Source: Paraburkholderia dilworthii
GTDB lineage: Bacteria > Pseudomonadota > Gammaproteobacteria > Burkholderiales > Burkholderiaceae
Direction of reading: 5' to 3'
NCBI RefSeq assembly: GCF_000472525.1
Contig: NZ_AWZT01000001.1
Coordinates: 186,001 to 250,000 of the forward strand
DNA: 64,000 nt
Shown here: positions 43,259-51,890 of the stretch, one piece after another
Numbering within the stretch: the first letter of the stretch is position 1
Layout of the letters: the number at the start of each line of letters is the position of its first letter
Position numbers and translations under genes: made by a program
The notes under the pieces: generated by a model
The model's database searches: none
What the model was told of the DNA's origin: nothing
The model's input: the letters and a program-made list of their open reading frames with translations, nothing else

Positions 43259-43761
43259 AGATGCTCCGGGTCGTGGTGGATGGTTTCGGTGGGGCTAAAG
43301 ACGTAGCCCTCGACTGCATACTTGGTGAACAGCCACACAGGGAATGGCAACCTGTGCAGCCCCTGGTCTTTTCCGATGTGCGGGCCCGCGCCGAGCAACA
43401 TGCCATTGACGGTCATGTCGTCGACGAAGCGATATGGGTCGAACGGCTTGGCATTCAAAAACGAACCCCAGTCGAATGCCTGTGCATGAGGCCCCCATCT
43501 GCCGGCCTTGCAGTCGTCAGCGAAGCGTGGCCAATCCCATGCGGTCGCGAAGCAGCGTTCGACTGGATGGTGATGTGCTTGCAGCGGCGCACCGAGTTCT
43601 TCGGCGGTCATGTTGGTGATGAAGCACCGGCCGCCCTCACGCTCGATTAGCAGCTTGCGCGTGTGTTCGAAAAGGGCGGTCGTAGTGCGCGCTTCATGGC
43701 CGGGAACGAAGTAGTCGGCGGCTAGGGTGTCTTTGAGCTCGTGAGTGCCTTGAACGCTCAT
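43255..43761 (-). CDS. Phage protein with HNH-like Cys/His motif
   Basis: A 168-residue protein. GGRCFITN, then the HHHPVERCFATAW region with several His and Glu, and VNGMLLGAG and HIGKDQGLHRLPFPV are reminiscent of HNH nuclease folds (beta-beta-alpha-metal). The exact HNH triplet cannot be assigned, so this is a loose call. Such genes often lie beside phage late operons. It overlaps the holin-like gene by 4 bases. Confidence 0.5.
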   Translation of the reverse strand: MSVQGTHELKDTLAADYFVPGHEARTTTALFEHTRKLLIEREGGRCFITNMTAEELGAPLQAHHHPVERCFATAWDWPRFADDCKAGRWGPHAQAFDWGSFLNAKPFDPYRFVDDMTVNGMLLGAGPHIGKDQGLHRLPFPVWLFTKYAVEGYVFSPTETIHHDPEHL

Positions 43762-43763
43762 AC

Positions 43764-44177
43764 TCAGTTCCCGTTCGTTAGTGTCCAGCTCGTGATGCTC
43801 ACGGTCTGGCCCGTCGCGATACTCGTCGTGCCGGTCAGATTCAGGTCAGCGCCCGACGTGCCTATGCTGCCGTCGATGAGAGCGGTGCCGCCAGACGTGG
43901 TCAGGCGATACCAGGTCGCGGCGGTGCCTGCGCCTGCGCCCGCTGTGCCGGTGCCATTAGCGATCGCGCCAACAGTGAGGACGCCACTTGCAGCCGAACC
44001 GAACGTTGCGGCGCACGTGTGGGTAGAGAGCGCGACTTGCGACGTGATGGCCGTGTCGGGCGATGCGGGTTGTGTGCCGCTGTACAGCGTGAGGACAGCG
44101 GAGGCGCCGGCCTGCGTTGAAATAGCGGCCTGCATTGCGGTCTTGAGCGCCGAGCTGTATTTAAGATTCGATGCCAT
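43764..44177 (-). CDS. Hypothetical phage virion-like protein
   Basis: A 137-residue Ala/Thr/Ser-rich, beta-rich protein (ALKTAMQAAISTQAGASAVL, then TLYSGTQPASPDTAITS) of a type common in phage late operons. It could be a fibre or minor tail component, or a distal baseplate protein. No function is named. It lies between two minus-strand terminators. Confidence 0.6.
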   Translation of the reverse strand: MASNLKYSSALKTAMQAAISTQAGASAVLTLYSGTQPASPDTAITSQVALSTHTCAATFGSAASGVLTVGAIANGTGTAGAGAGTAATWYRLTTSGGTALIDGSIGTSGADLNLTGTTSIATGQTVSITSWTLTNGN

Positions 44178-44193
44178 TCCTGCTCCAGAAATG

Positions 44194-44215
44194 AAAAACC
44201 CGCCAAGCGGCGGGT
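44194..44215 (-). terminator. Minus-strand terminator after the fibre-adaptor gene
   Basis: ACCCGCC, 4-base loop, GGCGGGT, with an AAAAA run on the plus-strand left side, which becomes a T run on the minus strand. It follows the stop of the gene at 44238. Confidence 0.75.
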
Positions 44216-44237
44216 CTGGGTAATGAGCGAAAGATGG

Positions 44238-44573
44238 TTAGCGCGTAGCGCACTGGATCTGCAAAGATCGGCAGTCGGTGCGAGACGGGGTAGAGTTGGT
44301 TGTGAACTGGAAGCGGACGTTGTAAGTCGTGCCCGCTACTCCTCCTGCAAGCCATGCAATGAGAAGCGCGCCGGTCACGCCACTCGCATTCATGGCAATG
44401 CTCGAGCTATTGACTGTCAGGCCGCTATCCGCCGTGACGGTGAGTTCCACGACCTGCTCACCGGGCGCAAGCCAAGGCGATGCGAGTTGCGTTGCGACGG
44501 GAGAGAGGTCTAGGCCAAAATCCAGGACGGCATTCGGGTCTTTCGTAAGAACAGCGACTGAAGCGGAAGCCAT
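44238..44573 (-). CDS. Phage fibre-tail adaptor-like protein (111 aa)
   Basis: Starts MASASVAVLTKDPNAVLDFG; the opening TKDPNAVLDFGLDLS is the signature of phage fibre-tail adaptor proteins (FibA-type). The later stretch VELTVTADSGLTVNSSSI is a typical virion beta-sandwich. The ATG at 44573 has GGAG 8 bases upstream. It is encoded next to the repeat protein at 44608-46200, which may be what it anchors. The match is by motif memory, not by search. Confidence 0.6.
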   Translation of the reverse strand: MASASVAVLTKDPNAVLDFGLDLSPVATQLASPWLAPGEQVVELTVTADSGLTVNSSSIAMNASGVTGALLIAWLAGGVAGTTYNVRFQFTTNSTPSRTDCRSLQIQCATR

Positions 44574-44607
44574 CGAAGGCGCTCCAAGGTAAAACCGCAC
44601 GCGGGGA

Positions 44608-46200
44608 TCAGGCTGCGATTTTTATGATTCGCCTTTCAGCGGCGAGGGAAGCGATGCGTTTTTCAGAGGACGTGCTGACCGTGCGACGCTCTGCATGGAT
44701 CGGGCGGATGCGACTTTCGGAGGTGATGCGTACCGTGAGATTGTCGGCATAGACCGAAAACGACAGCGGCGGGGCAGTGATGATGGCGCCAACATGGCCG
44801 CTTGCGTTACTAATGTCCGGCTGTTGCGCGCTTGCTGCTGTACCGCTAACTGGCGCCAGGATGCCTCCTGAACCAGCAGATGCGCCAGGGCTCTGAGTGT
44901 CAGTGGCGGACCCCGTAACGCTGACTGCGCCCGCCCCGACCGCAGTGTTTTGTGCCTGCGTTGCGCCGGCCAATCCGGACACCGAGACCGCTCCGGAAGC
45001 AGTGGAGATGCTACCAATCTGAATACTCGCGCCCGATCCACCAATCACGCTGCCAATCGTGGCCGCTGCGCTTGATGCGTTAGCCGTCTGGTTGCTTGAT
45101 GACGTCCCGATGATGGCTAAGCCACCGATGGCCGCGCTCGCGTTGGTTTGCTGCGTATCGCTACAACTTCCGGAAATCGAGGCGGTGCCTGATGCTGTTG
45201 AGGTATTAGCCGGCTGGCTTGATGCCGCAGTGCCGCTCGTTGCGATGCTGGCCACGCCTGCGGAGGCATTCGCCCCTTGCGACGAAACGCCAGCGCCGTT
45301 AATAGAGGTTGCTCCGACTGCCGTCGAGCTGCTGCCTTTCTGGCTCGATGCTGCCGAACCGTTAGTGCTGATTGCTCCGGCTGCCAAGGTTGCATTGCCG
45401 GCCTGCATGCTGGATGCAGAGCCTGCGATCGAAACCGATCCTGCGCCAGAATCAGTGTTCGGGTTCTGTGGGTCTGATGCCGAGCCGGAAACGGACGCCG
45501 CGCCTGCCGCGGCCGATGTGTTGACCAACTGCGTGCTCGCGACCGATCCAGAGGCCTTGACTGAGGCCGCCGTTGACGAGGTATTAGCGCCTTGCGTCGA
45601 GGCACCAGAACCCGTGATCGCAGACGCACTTGCCAAATACTTAGCGGCACCGATCCACGTATTGCCGCCGCTCTGCAGCGTCTTAACCGTGCATGCAACG
45701 GTGAGTGTCTGGCTCGCGGAGTTCGCCGAGTACGTTAGCGTTGTGCTGAGATATTGCGGATTCCCGGCCCCCGCCGCTGTTGGCGTATGTGTGACTGCGC
45801 TCGCGCTACCGTCTGAGAGCGTCGCGACGAGTTGCGATGCGCAACTATTGCCACCCCAATAGATCGTGACCGTGCGCGATGTCGTATCGGCCGGCAGCGT
45901 GAACTGGAAGCCCTGTCCGACAGCCGGCGTCGTGGCCTGCTCAGCAATACCCTCTGTTACGGCGGTTCCGGTCGCCTGAGGCGTACCACCCGTCCACGTA
46001 TAGCCGACACCAAAGCTGAATGTGCCCATCGACACACCCGAGCCAAGCAGGGTCGGCAGGCCGATGGTGGACCCGCCGCCACTCTTCCGGTTGGGCGTGG
46101 TCGACGAATGAAACTCGATCCAGTCCGTTTGTGCCGGCGACGAAAGATTGAAAGTCTCGGTGCCGGCGAGAACGGTTGTCGAACCTGAAAGGCTACCCAT
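44608..46200 (-). CDS. Repeat-rich phage fibre-like protein (530 aa)
   Basis: Three parts. Residues 1-196 form a beta-rich N-terminal domain (SFGVGYTWTGGTPQATG, then TIYWGGNSCASQLVATL). Residues 197-473 are 13 tandem repeats, mostly 21 residues, listed as a repeat feature. Residues 474-530 end in a basic helical tail with ERR motifs (IHAERRTVSTSSEKRIASL, AERRIIKI). It is one gene upstream of the fibre-tail adaptor and next to the endolysin. A fibrous tail appendage is the best guess; sequence gives no receptor-binding or enzyme site. Confidence 0.6.
   Translation of the reverse strand: MGSLSGSTTVLAGTETFNLSSPAQTDWIEFHSSTTPNRKSGGGSTIGLPTLLGSGVSMGTFSFGVGYTWTGGTPQATGTAVTEGIAEQATTPAVGQGFQFTLPADTTSRTVTIYWGGNSCASQLVATLSDGSASAVTHTPTAAGAGNPQYLSTTLTYSANSASQTLTVACTVKTLQSGGNTWIGAAKYLASASAITGSGASTQGANTSSTAASVKASGSVASTQLVNTSAAAGAASVSGSASDPQNPNTDSGAGSVSIAGSASSMQAGNATLAAGAISTNGSAASSQKGSSSTAVGATSINGAGVSSQGANASAGVASIATSGTAASSQPANTSTASGTASISGSCSDTQQTNASAAIGGLAIIGTSSSNQTANASSAAATIGSVIGGSGASIQIGSISTASGAVSVSGLAGATQAQNTAVGAGAVSVTGSATDTQSPGASAGSGGILAPVSGTAASAQQPDISNASGHVGAIITAPPLSFSVYADNLTVRITSESRIRPIHAERRTVSTSSEKRIASLAAERRIIKIAA
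44782..45612 (-). repeat. 13 tandem 21-residue Gly/Gln repeats in the fibre-like protein
   Basis: Eleven of the 13 repeats are exactly 21 residues; repeats 9 and 12 are 23. Position 1 is Gly and position 7 is Gln in all 13 (consensus GSxxSxQxANxSxAxGAxSI). Neighbouring DNA copies have diverged, so the protein pattern is kept while the DNA changes. Residues 197-473 of the protein. Confidence 0.8.
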
Positions 46201-46270
46201 GCGCGTCTCTTAGGCGGTTCGTTGAAATATTTGCGACGCGAATAAACGGAGAATATTCGGTTCGCAAATA

Positions 46271-46735
46271 TCAGGCTGTAGCCATGTCCAGAGCACTCAA
46301 CCCATGCGCCTTGATGATCGAGACGATCTTCTGCCCGTACTGCGGATCGGTTGCATAGCCTGCGGCAGCCACTGCCAGCGCGAACGTTGAACCGCTCGTA
46401 TAGGCGAAAGCGGGCCGGTAGCGCGGGTTGTCCATCAAGAATGCTGCATGGTCATCAATGCATGCCTGCCAGCCCGGATACTTGCGCCACTTGGCAGGCA
46501 CAGTGATCCACTGGCCTTTCAGGAATTCACGGGTGTCCATCGTCAGAATGTCGCCGTGCCACGATGGATCTGCCTTTACACCAAACAGGTTGAAGGCTTG
46601 CTTCGACAGTGCAGAAGTGCCCCATCCGGACTCGAGCGCGCCCTGGGCGATTGAGAAACTAGCTGGAATCTTCGTGGCCTTCGCGGATGCCTTGGCGGCA
46701 GGAGAGATTGCGGCGATGAAGTCGGATGGAGTCAT
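46271..46735 (-). CDS. Glucosaminidase-type endolysin (GH73/FlgJ-like)
   Basis: A 154-residue lysin with ASFSIAQGALESGWGTSALSKQAFNLFGVKA, in which the Glu of ALESGWG is the usual catalytic acid of GH73 glucosaminidases. It has no signal peptide and no cell-wall-binding domain, as expected for a canonical holin-dependent endolysin. It overlaps the membrane protein at 46732 by 4 bases (ATGA). Confidence 0.88.
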   Translation of the reverse strand: MTPSDFIAAISPAAKASAKATKIPASFSIAQGALESGWGTSALSKQAFNLFGVKADPSWHGDILTMDTREFLKGQWITVPAKWRKYPGWQACIDDHAAFLMDNPRYRPAFAYTSGSTFALAVAAAGYATDPQYGQKIVSIIKAHGLSALDMATA

Positions 46736-47061
46736 TTGTCGGCCTTCGTGTCGATGCGCCGGTGGATCTCCGCGAAGCCTTCGCGGGTTTCCTTCGAGTT
46801 CTGGTTGACCGCCTCAATCAGACGTTCGATGGACTTCTCAAGGCTGCCTACGGCCTTCGTCAATTCGGTCTGCGTGACGTAGTGCTCTGCGACGTGGAGC
46901 TTGTAGGCGCTCAGAGCGTCCGTGACAGACTTGATCGCGTCCCCCTGATCCTTAATCGTCTTGTCGCGCGCGGATTCGGAGCGCTGCCACAACCATCCAA
47001 AGACACCGCTAACTGCAGCAAATCCTGCGCACCCGACTTCAACAACGGCGGTGTAGTCCAT
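46732..47061 (-). CDS. Small membrane plus coiled-coil phage protein (holin or spanin-like)
   Basis: A 109-residue protein from ATG 47061. An N-terminal hydrophobic segment (VEVGCAGFAAVSGVFGWLW) leads into a long helical, charged tail (KTIKDQGDAIKSVTDALSAYK, then LTKAVGSLEKSIERLIEAV) that can form a coiled coil. It is the first gene of the lysis pair with the endolysin. Inner-membrane spanin or an accessory holin is the likely class; not decisive. Confidence 0.6.
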   Translation of the reverse strand: MDYTAVVEVGCAGFAAVSGVFGWLWQRSESARDKTIKDQGDAIKSVTDALSAYKLHVAEHYVTQTELTKAVGSLEKSIERLIEAVNQNSKETREGFAEIHRRIDTKADK

Positions 47062-47075
47062 TCGAATCCCGGAAA

Positions 47076-47098
47076 TAAAAAGCCCTCCGAGGGAGGGC
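47076..47098 (-). terminator. Minus-strand terminator beside the plus-strand moron
   Basis: GCCCTCC/GGAGGGC stem with an AAAAAA run at 47076-47081 (T run on the minus strand). It isolates the lysis pair from the convergent plus-strand genes that start at 47253. Confidence 0.7.
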
Positions 47099-47252
47099 GT
47101 AGGTCGTGTGAAATTGTTGTTGACAGCGTACCCGATGGGTACCATAATCCGCATCACTGAGCCGCGCATTTCGTGTGGTTCGCTACTCCGAAAGGAACGA
47201 CCTCAAATGAAGAAATCTCTTCGTGCGCACTTGTGCGCCTCTGGAACCGCCA

Positions 47253-47549
47253 ATGAATTACAAGCCGCCCATCCCAGAAGACCTGGAAAGGCTGAAGAAC
47301 GACCTGGGCAAGAGCAGCGGCGAAATGGCCGAGTTGTTCGGGCTTGCCAGCGGACGCCAGTGGCGTCGGTATCTGTCGACGGACGCGAGCAACAAGCGGG
47401 ACATGGGCATGCACATGCTCTTCTTCGCGATAGCTCGACTGGAGCTCCCCCCAGAAGACATCGAGCGCGTCTTGGATCGCATGCGCAAAGTCGGCGCGTC
47501 GGTGGATCTATCGGAGACCACTGGAGAAGAGGACTCGTCGCAGCCCTGA
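47253..47549 (+). CDS. Small XRE/Cro-like helix-turn-helix protein (98 aa)
   Basis: From ATG 47253: LERLKNDLGKSSGEMAELFGL is a possible helix-turn-helix, followed by helical IERVLDRMRKVGA. It is the first plus-strand gene of the 47.25-49.7 kb insert and could regulate it. Recognition helix residues are not diagnostic. It overlaps the SGNH lipoprotein by 28 bases out of frame. Confidence 0.6.
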   Translation: MNYKPPIPEDLERLKNDLGKSSGEMAELFGLASGRQWRRYLSTDASNKRDMGMHMLFFAIARLELPPEDIERVLDRMRKVGASVDLSETTGEEDSSQP

Positions 47550-48367
47550 CTGCTTGCCTAGCGGCTTGCGGCGGTAGCGAGAAGCCACCCGAACAGGCTG
47601 TAGCGAAAGCGGTCGGTCCTGCGGTCATCGTGCCAGCGTCTGTAGCTTCGGATGCATCGGCGCCAGTGGCCGCATCAACGCCCGTTGCGCCAGCCACAGC
47701 ATCGGAGCCAGCGGCATCCGCTCCGGTCTCAGCGTCTGCTCCTGAGCCTGCATCGACGCCGGTCCTGAAAATCGCCGTGTTCGGTGATGACGAGGTCGCA
47801 GGGATCGCGATCACGCCATACGGCATGCCGTCACTCGTCACGCCGACCGAACAAGCCAATCTGCAATCGGCGCTTCAGTCGCAGTTCAACGACACCGGCA
47901 TCACAGTCTCGAACAATGCGACTGGCGGCACCTCGAGCAGCCTGCAAAACGAAATGGACGGGATGGATGGCGGCGGAGCAGGAGAGCCGCAGCGCATGAT
48001 CGCGTCCGGAGCCGGCATCGTCATTCAGGAGCACATGCTGAACGACGCACTAGGCGGAGAAACGGTTGACCAATATTCCGGCTATCTCACGCAGTGGGTC
48101 GAAGATGCAAGGGCAGCCGGATTGACGCCAGTTCTGGAAGAAAGCGGACCTGTTTGCGATGGCAATCATCCGCAGCTTGCCAGTTACGTCGATGCGATGA
48201 ACGACGTCGGAAGAAGACTCAGCGTCCCCGTCATTCATCAGTTTTCGCATATCCAAGGCATTGTCGGCTGGCAGGCTCACATGACGAGTTGCTTGTATCC
48301 CGATGCAACGCTGCTTGCCGCCAAAGCTCAACAGGAACTGGCAGTCATTGCGCCGCTAGTTCATTAG
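47522..48367 (+). CDS. SGNH-hydrolase-like lipoprotein (start codon unclear)
   Basis: Frame begins WRRGLVAALTACLAAC at 47522, a good lipoprotein signal with the LAAC box, then a Pro/Ala/Ser-rich linker to about residue 80. The C-terminal domain has SGNH-hydrolase traits: VFGDDEV (a GDS-like block), NNATGGTSSS and a late H in VIHQFSHIQ. The expected Ser of GDS is Asp here, so activity is doubtful. No ATG, GTG or TTG opens the frame: candidates are TGG at 47522 (one base from TTG) or ATC at 47510. It may be decayed, miscalled, or start at a rare codon. Possible deacetylase of surface sugar. Confidence 0.6.
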   Translation, partial: WRRGLVAALTACLAACGGSEKPPEQAVAKAVGPAVIVPASVASDASAPVAASTPVAPATASEPAASAPVSASAPEPASTPVLKIAVFGDDEVAGIAITPYGMPSLVTPTEQANLQSALQSQFNDTGITVSNNATGGTSSSLQNEMDGMDGGGAGEPQRMIASGAGIVIQEHMLNDALGGETVDQYSGYLTQWVEDARAAGLTPVLEESGPVCDGNHPQLASYVDAMNDVGRRLSVPVIHQFSHIQGIVGWQAHMTSCLYPDATLLAAKAQQELAVIAPLVH

Positions 48368-48428
48368 GTCATTTCTGACCGCTCCGCAAATTGCGGTAGA
48401 ATCCGCGCGATCCGTCCGAGGAATAATC

Positions 48429-49460
48429 ATGAGCCAGATATCAGAACGAAAGAATCGGCCGACTGTAGCGGTAATCATCCCGTTCTACAACGGAGCAGAT
48501 TGGGTCGAACGCGCGATCAAGAGTGTGATGGAGCAAACTGTCCAGCCGAACGAATTCATCATCGTCAACGATGGATCGAAGCCTGAGGAGCGTTCAGCCC
48601 TCGGCAGGCTGGCTGAGCAGTATCCATTTAGCATTATCGACAAGGAAAACGGCGGCCAGGGGTCGGCGCGCAATGTTGGCGTCGCCGCCTCTACATCGGA
48701 CTTCATTTCCCTTCTTGACCAGGATGATTACTATTTCCCGGATCACATCCGCGACCTGGTCGACGCGATCCCTGAGTCAGACTCCCGACTCGGATTCGTT
48801 TATGCCGATCTATGCGCCGCAGATGGCCCTGGCAACATCATGCATTCCAATATGCTGCGTCAGCAGCCCGGGATGCACCCCAAGCAAGGGCATATTGCAG
48901 ATTTGCTGCGCCGCGATCTATTCATCCTTCCGTCCGCCGCTCTGATACGGCGTACAGCTTTTGATGCGGTGGGCGGCTTCGATGAGCAGTTCATGGGGTA
49001 CGAGGACGACGATTTATTCCTACGGATGTTCCGCGCAGGCTTCACGAATCACTTCCTCGACAAGCCGGTGACGGCTTGGTGCCAGCACACCGGGTCAACG
49101 TCATGGTCTGTCAAGATGTCTCGCAGCCGATGGCGGTATTTCAAGAAGCTCGTCGCGTCATTCCCGGATGATTATTTTACGAAGGTTTATTTCTTTCGCG
49201 ATTGTCTTGTACCGCGCTTCGGCCACGAATTTGTGAGGGAAGCTGCAAAGGCTGTTAAAACGTCATCGCCAAATCAGGACGAGCTTGTACAAATTCTGGT
49301 CGAGTATTCGGAAATCGTCTCGGCAAGTTCGAGCATAGACCGTCGTTACAAAAAACGCATCCGCTTGATGGCGTGGGCTCTTTCTTCGTGCCCGCGTGGA
49401 CTGCTTCTGGTGGCCCGAAAAATGACGGGGCTGCCCCTGGTTGGAAGATTCGTTGCCTGA
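48429..49460 (+). CDS. Glycosyltransferase family 2
   Basis: A 343-residue GT-A glycosyltransferase. N-terminal VAVIIPFYNGADWVERAI, nucleotide-binding VNDGS, GQGSARNVG, the metal DxD in LDQDD, and FMGYEDDDLFLRMFRAGF are all conserved. C-terminus is a basic helix but no clear membrane span. It sits in the plus-strand moron with an SGNH-like lipoprotein, lower in GC than the flanking genes. Prophage GT2 genes often modify O-antigen or other surface sugar to block superinfection; that role is inferred. Confidence 0.88.
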   Translation: MSQISERKNRPTVAVIIPFYNGADWVERAIKSVMEQTVQPNEFIIVNDGSKPEERSALGRLAEQYPFSIIDKENGGQGSARNVGVAASTSDFISLLDQDDYYFPDHIRDLVDAIPESDSRLGFVYADLCAADGPGNIMHSNMLRQQPGMHPKQGHIADLLRRDLFILPSAALIRRTAFDAVGGFDEQFMGYEDDDLFLRMFRAGFTNHFLDKPVTAWCQHTGSTSWSVKMSRSRWRYFKKLVASFPDDYFTKVYFFRDCLVPRFGHEFVREAAKAVKTSSPNQDELVQILVEYSEIVSASSSIDRRYKKRIRLMAWALSSCPRGLLLVARKMTGLPLVGRFVA

Positions 49461-49501
49461 CACGCGGTACGACCACACATCAAGAAGAAAGGAAAACCAA
49501 G

Positions 49502-49723
49502 ATGCTGACCTTAGACGAAATGGTGAAAGAACTGGGAACCGTGACGATTCGTCACAGCGCAGGGATGTACCACGCAAATGCAGTCGGAATGATTAGTTGC
49601 GGGGATGCCAATAGCAGCGATTCCATCTCAGGCGCAGTCTGGAACGCCCTCAACCTGAAACGATCGCATGAGAGGGCCGCGCCGGACGCCGGGTATCCCA
49701 TCGAATCGTCCGCTAACCTGTGA
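49502..49723 (+). CDS. Small unknown moron protein (73 aa)
   Basis: Starts MLTLDEMVKELGTV after GAAAGGAAAACC. No hydrophobic span; ISCGDANSSDSISGAVW is the only notable stretch. It is convergent with the tail spike and has no recognised domain. Confidence 0.55.
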   Translation: MLTLDEMVKELGTVTIRHSAGMYHANAVGMISCGDANSSDSISGAVWNALNLKRSHERAAPDAGYPIESSANL

Positions 49724-49806
49724 CGGGAAGGTATTGGCGATATTCCGATCGCGGCCTTCGTCCTAACGAGCCGGGCTGCCTGTCGTCTGTAGACTCGTCG
49801 TCTGAT

Positions 49807-51831
49807 TTACTGCGAACCACCACCAACCGTGTTGCCGGTGCCATTATTGCTGACGTTCGTGTTGTTGTTGAAGTAAGCATTCGACTGAACGTTCACACCG
49901 GAGGCGTTAGTATCCAGATAAATCGCCGGAGCCATATATCGGAACACGTTTCCGGTAATCACGCCGCCCACGCCCGAGGTGTTGTTGACATATATGCCCT
50001 GTGCACTACCCTGCGTCGGAGCGTTGACATTCTGAAACGTATTCCCGATGTACGAGAACAACACGGCAGCGCTGTTGTAAATCCCGACATTTCCAGCCGT
50101 GTTGAATAGGATGAAGAGATTGTGCGACACCATTAGATTCTGGTACTGCGACAGGATGCGGACACCAACCAGGGATGCAAACTGGCTATTGGAAATAGTC
50201 AGCTGGTCCATCCCAGTCTCACCGGTCGGGACATAAATACCCGAATAACTTTGCGCGGTGAAGTTGCACTGATTGACCGTTACCCCTTGCGTGTACGTGC
50301 CCAGAATCAGGCCGTTCGCCATAGAGTAGAAATTGCTCTCGGCGAAGTTGTACTGCACGCCGGGTGCGGTGCTCGTACTGTTGATCGTTACTCCCGTTCC
50401 CAACTGAGCAGTGCTTCCGATGATGTTCATCCCCCGGAAGTTCACATTGGAAACCTGATTCAGTACGATCCCGTTGGCCCAATAGTTTGCCTGAAAGTAA
50501 CCATCCGATCCGCGAATCGTGACATTCGTGATATCAGATAGTGCTGTAGAAGCAGGGTTGGGGATCGTTCCCGTAACCTGTGATGCAACAATGGCAGCGC
50601 CTACAGCACCAGCCCCCGTCGTAGTCAGGGCAAGGTCACGGATATGGAAGGCCGTGGCAGTTCCGGAGGACGACGACGAACCTTGCAGCGATAGGGCAAT
50701 GCCGTTAACTCCTGACGCGAACTGCAATTCAGTAGAATCAGCACCGGCTCCCAGAATGCTGATGGAGCCTGCCGACGACGGAAACGTGTATGAAAACTGG
50801 CTAGTGAATTTCCACAGCCCCGGACCAAAGTAGATGCAGGCTTTACTGGTCGGAGACGCCGCAATAGCCGCGGCCGCAGCCGTCGAATTGTCGCGAACGC
50901 CCGTATTGTCACCGCCGAATTCGGCAACATTCTCGCAATCGCTAGGAACAACGCCCTTTCCCGTTGAGGTGACGTACCACCCGTTCCCTGATCCGTTTGA
51001 GACAACGGTGATAGTCCTTCCCGGGGGAACATATAAGGTATTGGCTGATCCACTGGCAGCATTGATGATGACTTCGGCGGCATTGCCTTTGATAGTCCCG
51101 CCCGTAACGCCCCCCATGAAAGTCATGGTGGCACCAAAGGACACGCTGGACAGCGCGGGAAGCGTGGCAATGGCCGCATTAGCCTGAAACTGCGCCGTAC
51201 CACCCAATTGGGAGGTTGTCAGCGTCGTATTGGCCGAAATTGCAATGATGTTCGACTGCTGATACGCGAAGCCCTTCGATGCCAGGAAAGCAGTAGTTGC
51301 CACTTTCGTGGAGTTGTCGCCAGCGCTCGGCGTGGGCGCAGTGGCCGAGGTCGAAGCAGCGAAGGTTGTGGTCGTAACGCCCTGCGCCGAAATAGCGCCA
51401 GTAAATGTAGCGCCGGTCAGAGATGCCGAATTCGTGTAGCAGGTAAATCCCGTTCCGCTTGTCCATTGCAGCGCGCTCGTAGATGTCGAGCAGGACGGCA
51501 TTGCGAAAGCAGTGGGCGATGCGCTAGACCCCGTTGCGTTTGCAATAACGCTATTCGCCGCCTGCGCCGCCAGAGACGAAATCGTGACGAGGCCGGTTGC
51601 GGTAAAACTGCCGGTGAACGTCGGTGAGGCAATCGTTGGCGTAGTCAGTGCAGGCGAATTGGACAACACCACAGAGCCAGTCCCCGTAGACGTAGACGCG
51701 CCCGTACCGCCATTTTCCGGCGCAAGTGGGTTTTGCAGCGTCAATGAATTAAACGTCGGCGACGGGTATGTCTGCGCCAGCGCCGGAAATGCCAGCAATG
51801 CTGCCGAAAGCGCGGTGATGAGCTTTTTCAT
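49807..51831 (-). CDS. Tail spike with Sec signal-like N-terminus and pectate-lyase-like beta-helix
   Basis: A 674-residue protein. Residues 1-20 look like a Sec signal peptide (MKKLITALSAALLAFP, ALAQ cleavage). Residues 20-300 hold low-complexity fibre repeats, including a PTFTGSFTATGLV motif shared with the fibre gene at 55334. From about residue 300 a right-handed beta-helix is seen: VAEFGGDNTGVRDNSTAAAAA (the GGDxTG motif of phage pectate-lyase-fold spikes), then repeated N-G-I/V rungs (GIVLNQVSN, GVTINSTS, GLILGTYT). Such spikes bind or cut surface polysaccharide. It lies next to the GT2 moron. Confidence 0.75.
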   Translation of the reverse strand: MKKLITALSAALLAFPALAQTYPSPTFNSLTLQNPLAPENGGTGASTSTGTGSVVLSNSPALTTPTIASPTFTGSFTATGLVTISSLAAQAANSVIANATGSSASPTAFAMPSCSTSTSALQWTSGTGFTCYTNSASLTGATFTGAISAQGVTTTTFAASTSATAPTPSAGDNSTKVATTAFLASKGFAYQQSNIIAISANTTLTTSQLGGTAQFQANAAIATLPALSSVSFGATMTFMGGVTGGTIKGNAAEVIINAASGSANTLYVPPGRTITVVSNGSGNGWYVTSTGKGVVPSDCENVAEFGGDNTGVRDNSTAAAAAIAASPTSKACIYFGPGLWKFTSQFSYTFPSSAGSISILGAGADSTELQFASGVNGIALSLQGSSSSSGTATAFHIRDLALTTTGAGAVGAAIVASQVTGTIPNPASTALSDITNVTIRGSDGYFQANYWANGIVLNQVSNVNFRGMNIIGSTAQLGTGVTINSTSTAPGVQYNFAESNFYSMANGLILGTYTQGVTVNQCNFTAQSYSGIYVPTGETGMDQLTISNSQFASLVGVRILSQYQNLMVSHNLFILFNTAGNVGIYNSAAVLFSYIGNTFQNVNAPTQGSAQGIYVNNTSGVGGVITGNVFRYMAPAIYLDTNASGVNVQSNAYFNNNTNVSNNGTGNTVGGGSQ

Positions 51832-51847
51832 TTATGAGCGCACAAAT

Positions 51848-51867
51848 AAAAAACCGCCCGGAGGCGG
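51848..51867 (-). terminator. Minus-strand terminator upstream of the tail spike
   Basis: CCGCC/GGCGG stem with a 4-base loop and an AAAAAA run on the plus-strand left side. It follows the stop of the small fibre gene at 51891. Confidence 0.7.
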
Positions 51868-51890
51868 CTTATATTGATCTGGTTTGAATG

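Noticed and set aside
45059..45862. A 267-codon plus-strand frame, strongly Ala/Val-rich
   Set aside because: It is the antisense of the Gly/Ser/Ala repeat protein; repeat composition creates the open frame.
44608..46200. CRISPR-like array in the repeat-rich region
   Set aside because: The periodicity is in coding repeats of 63 bases with diverged DNA and no unique spacers.
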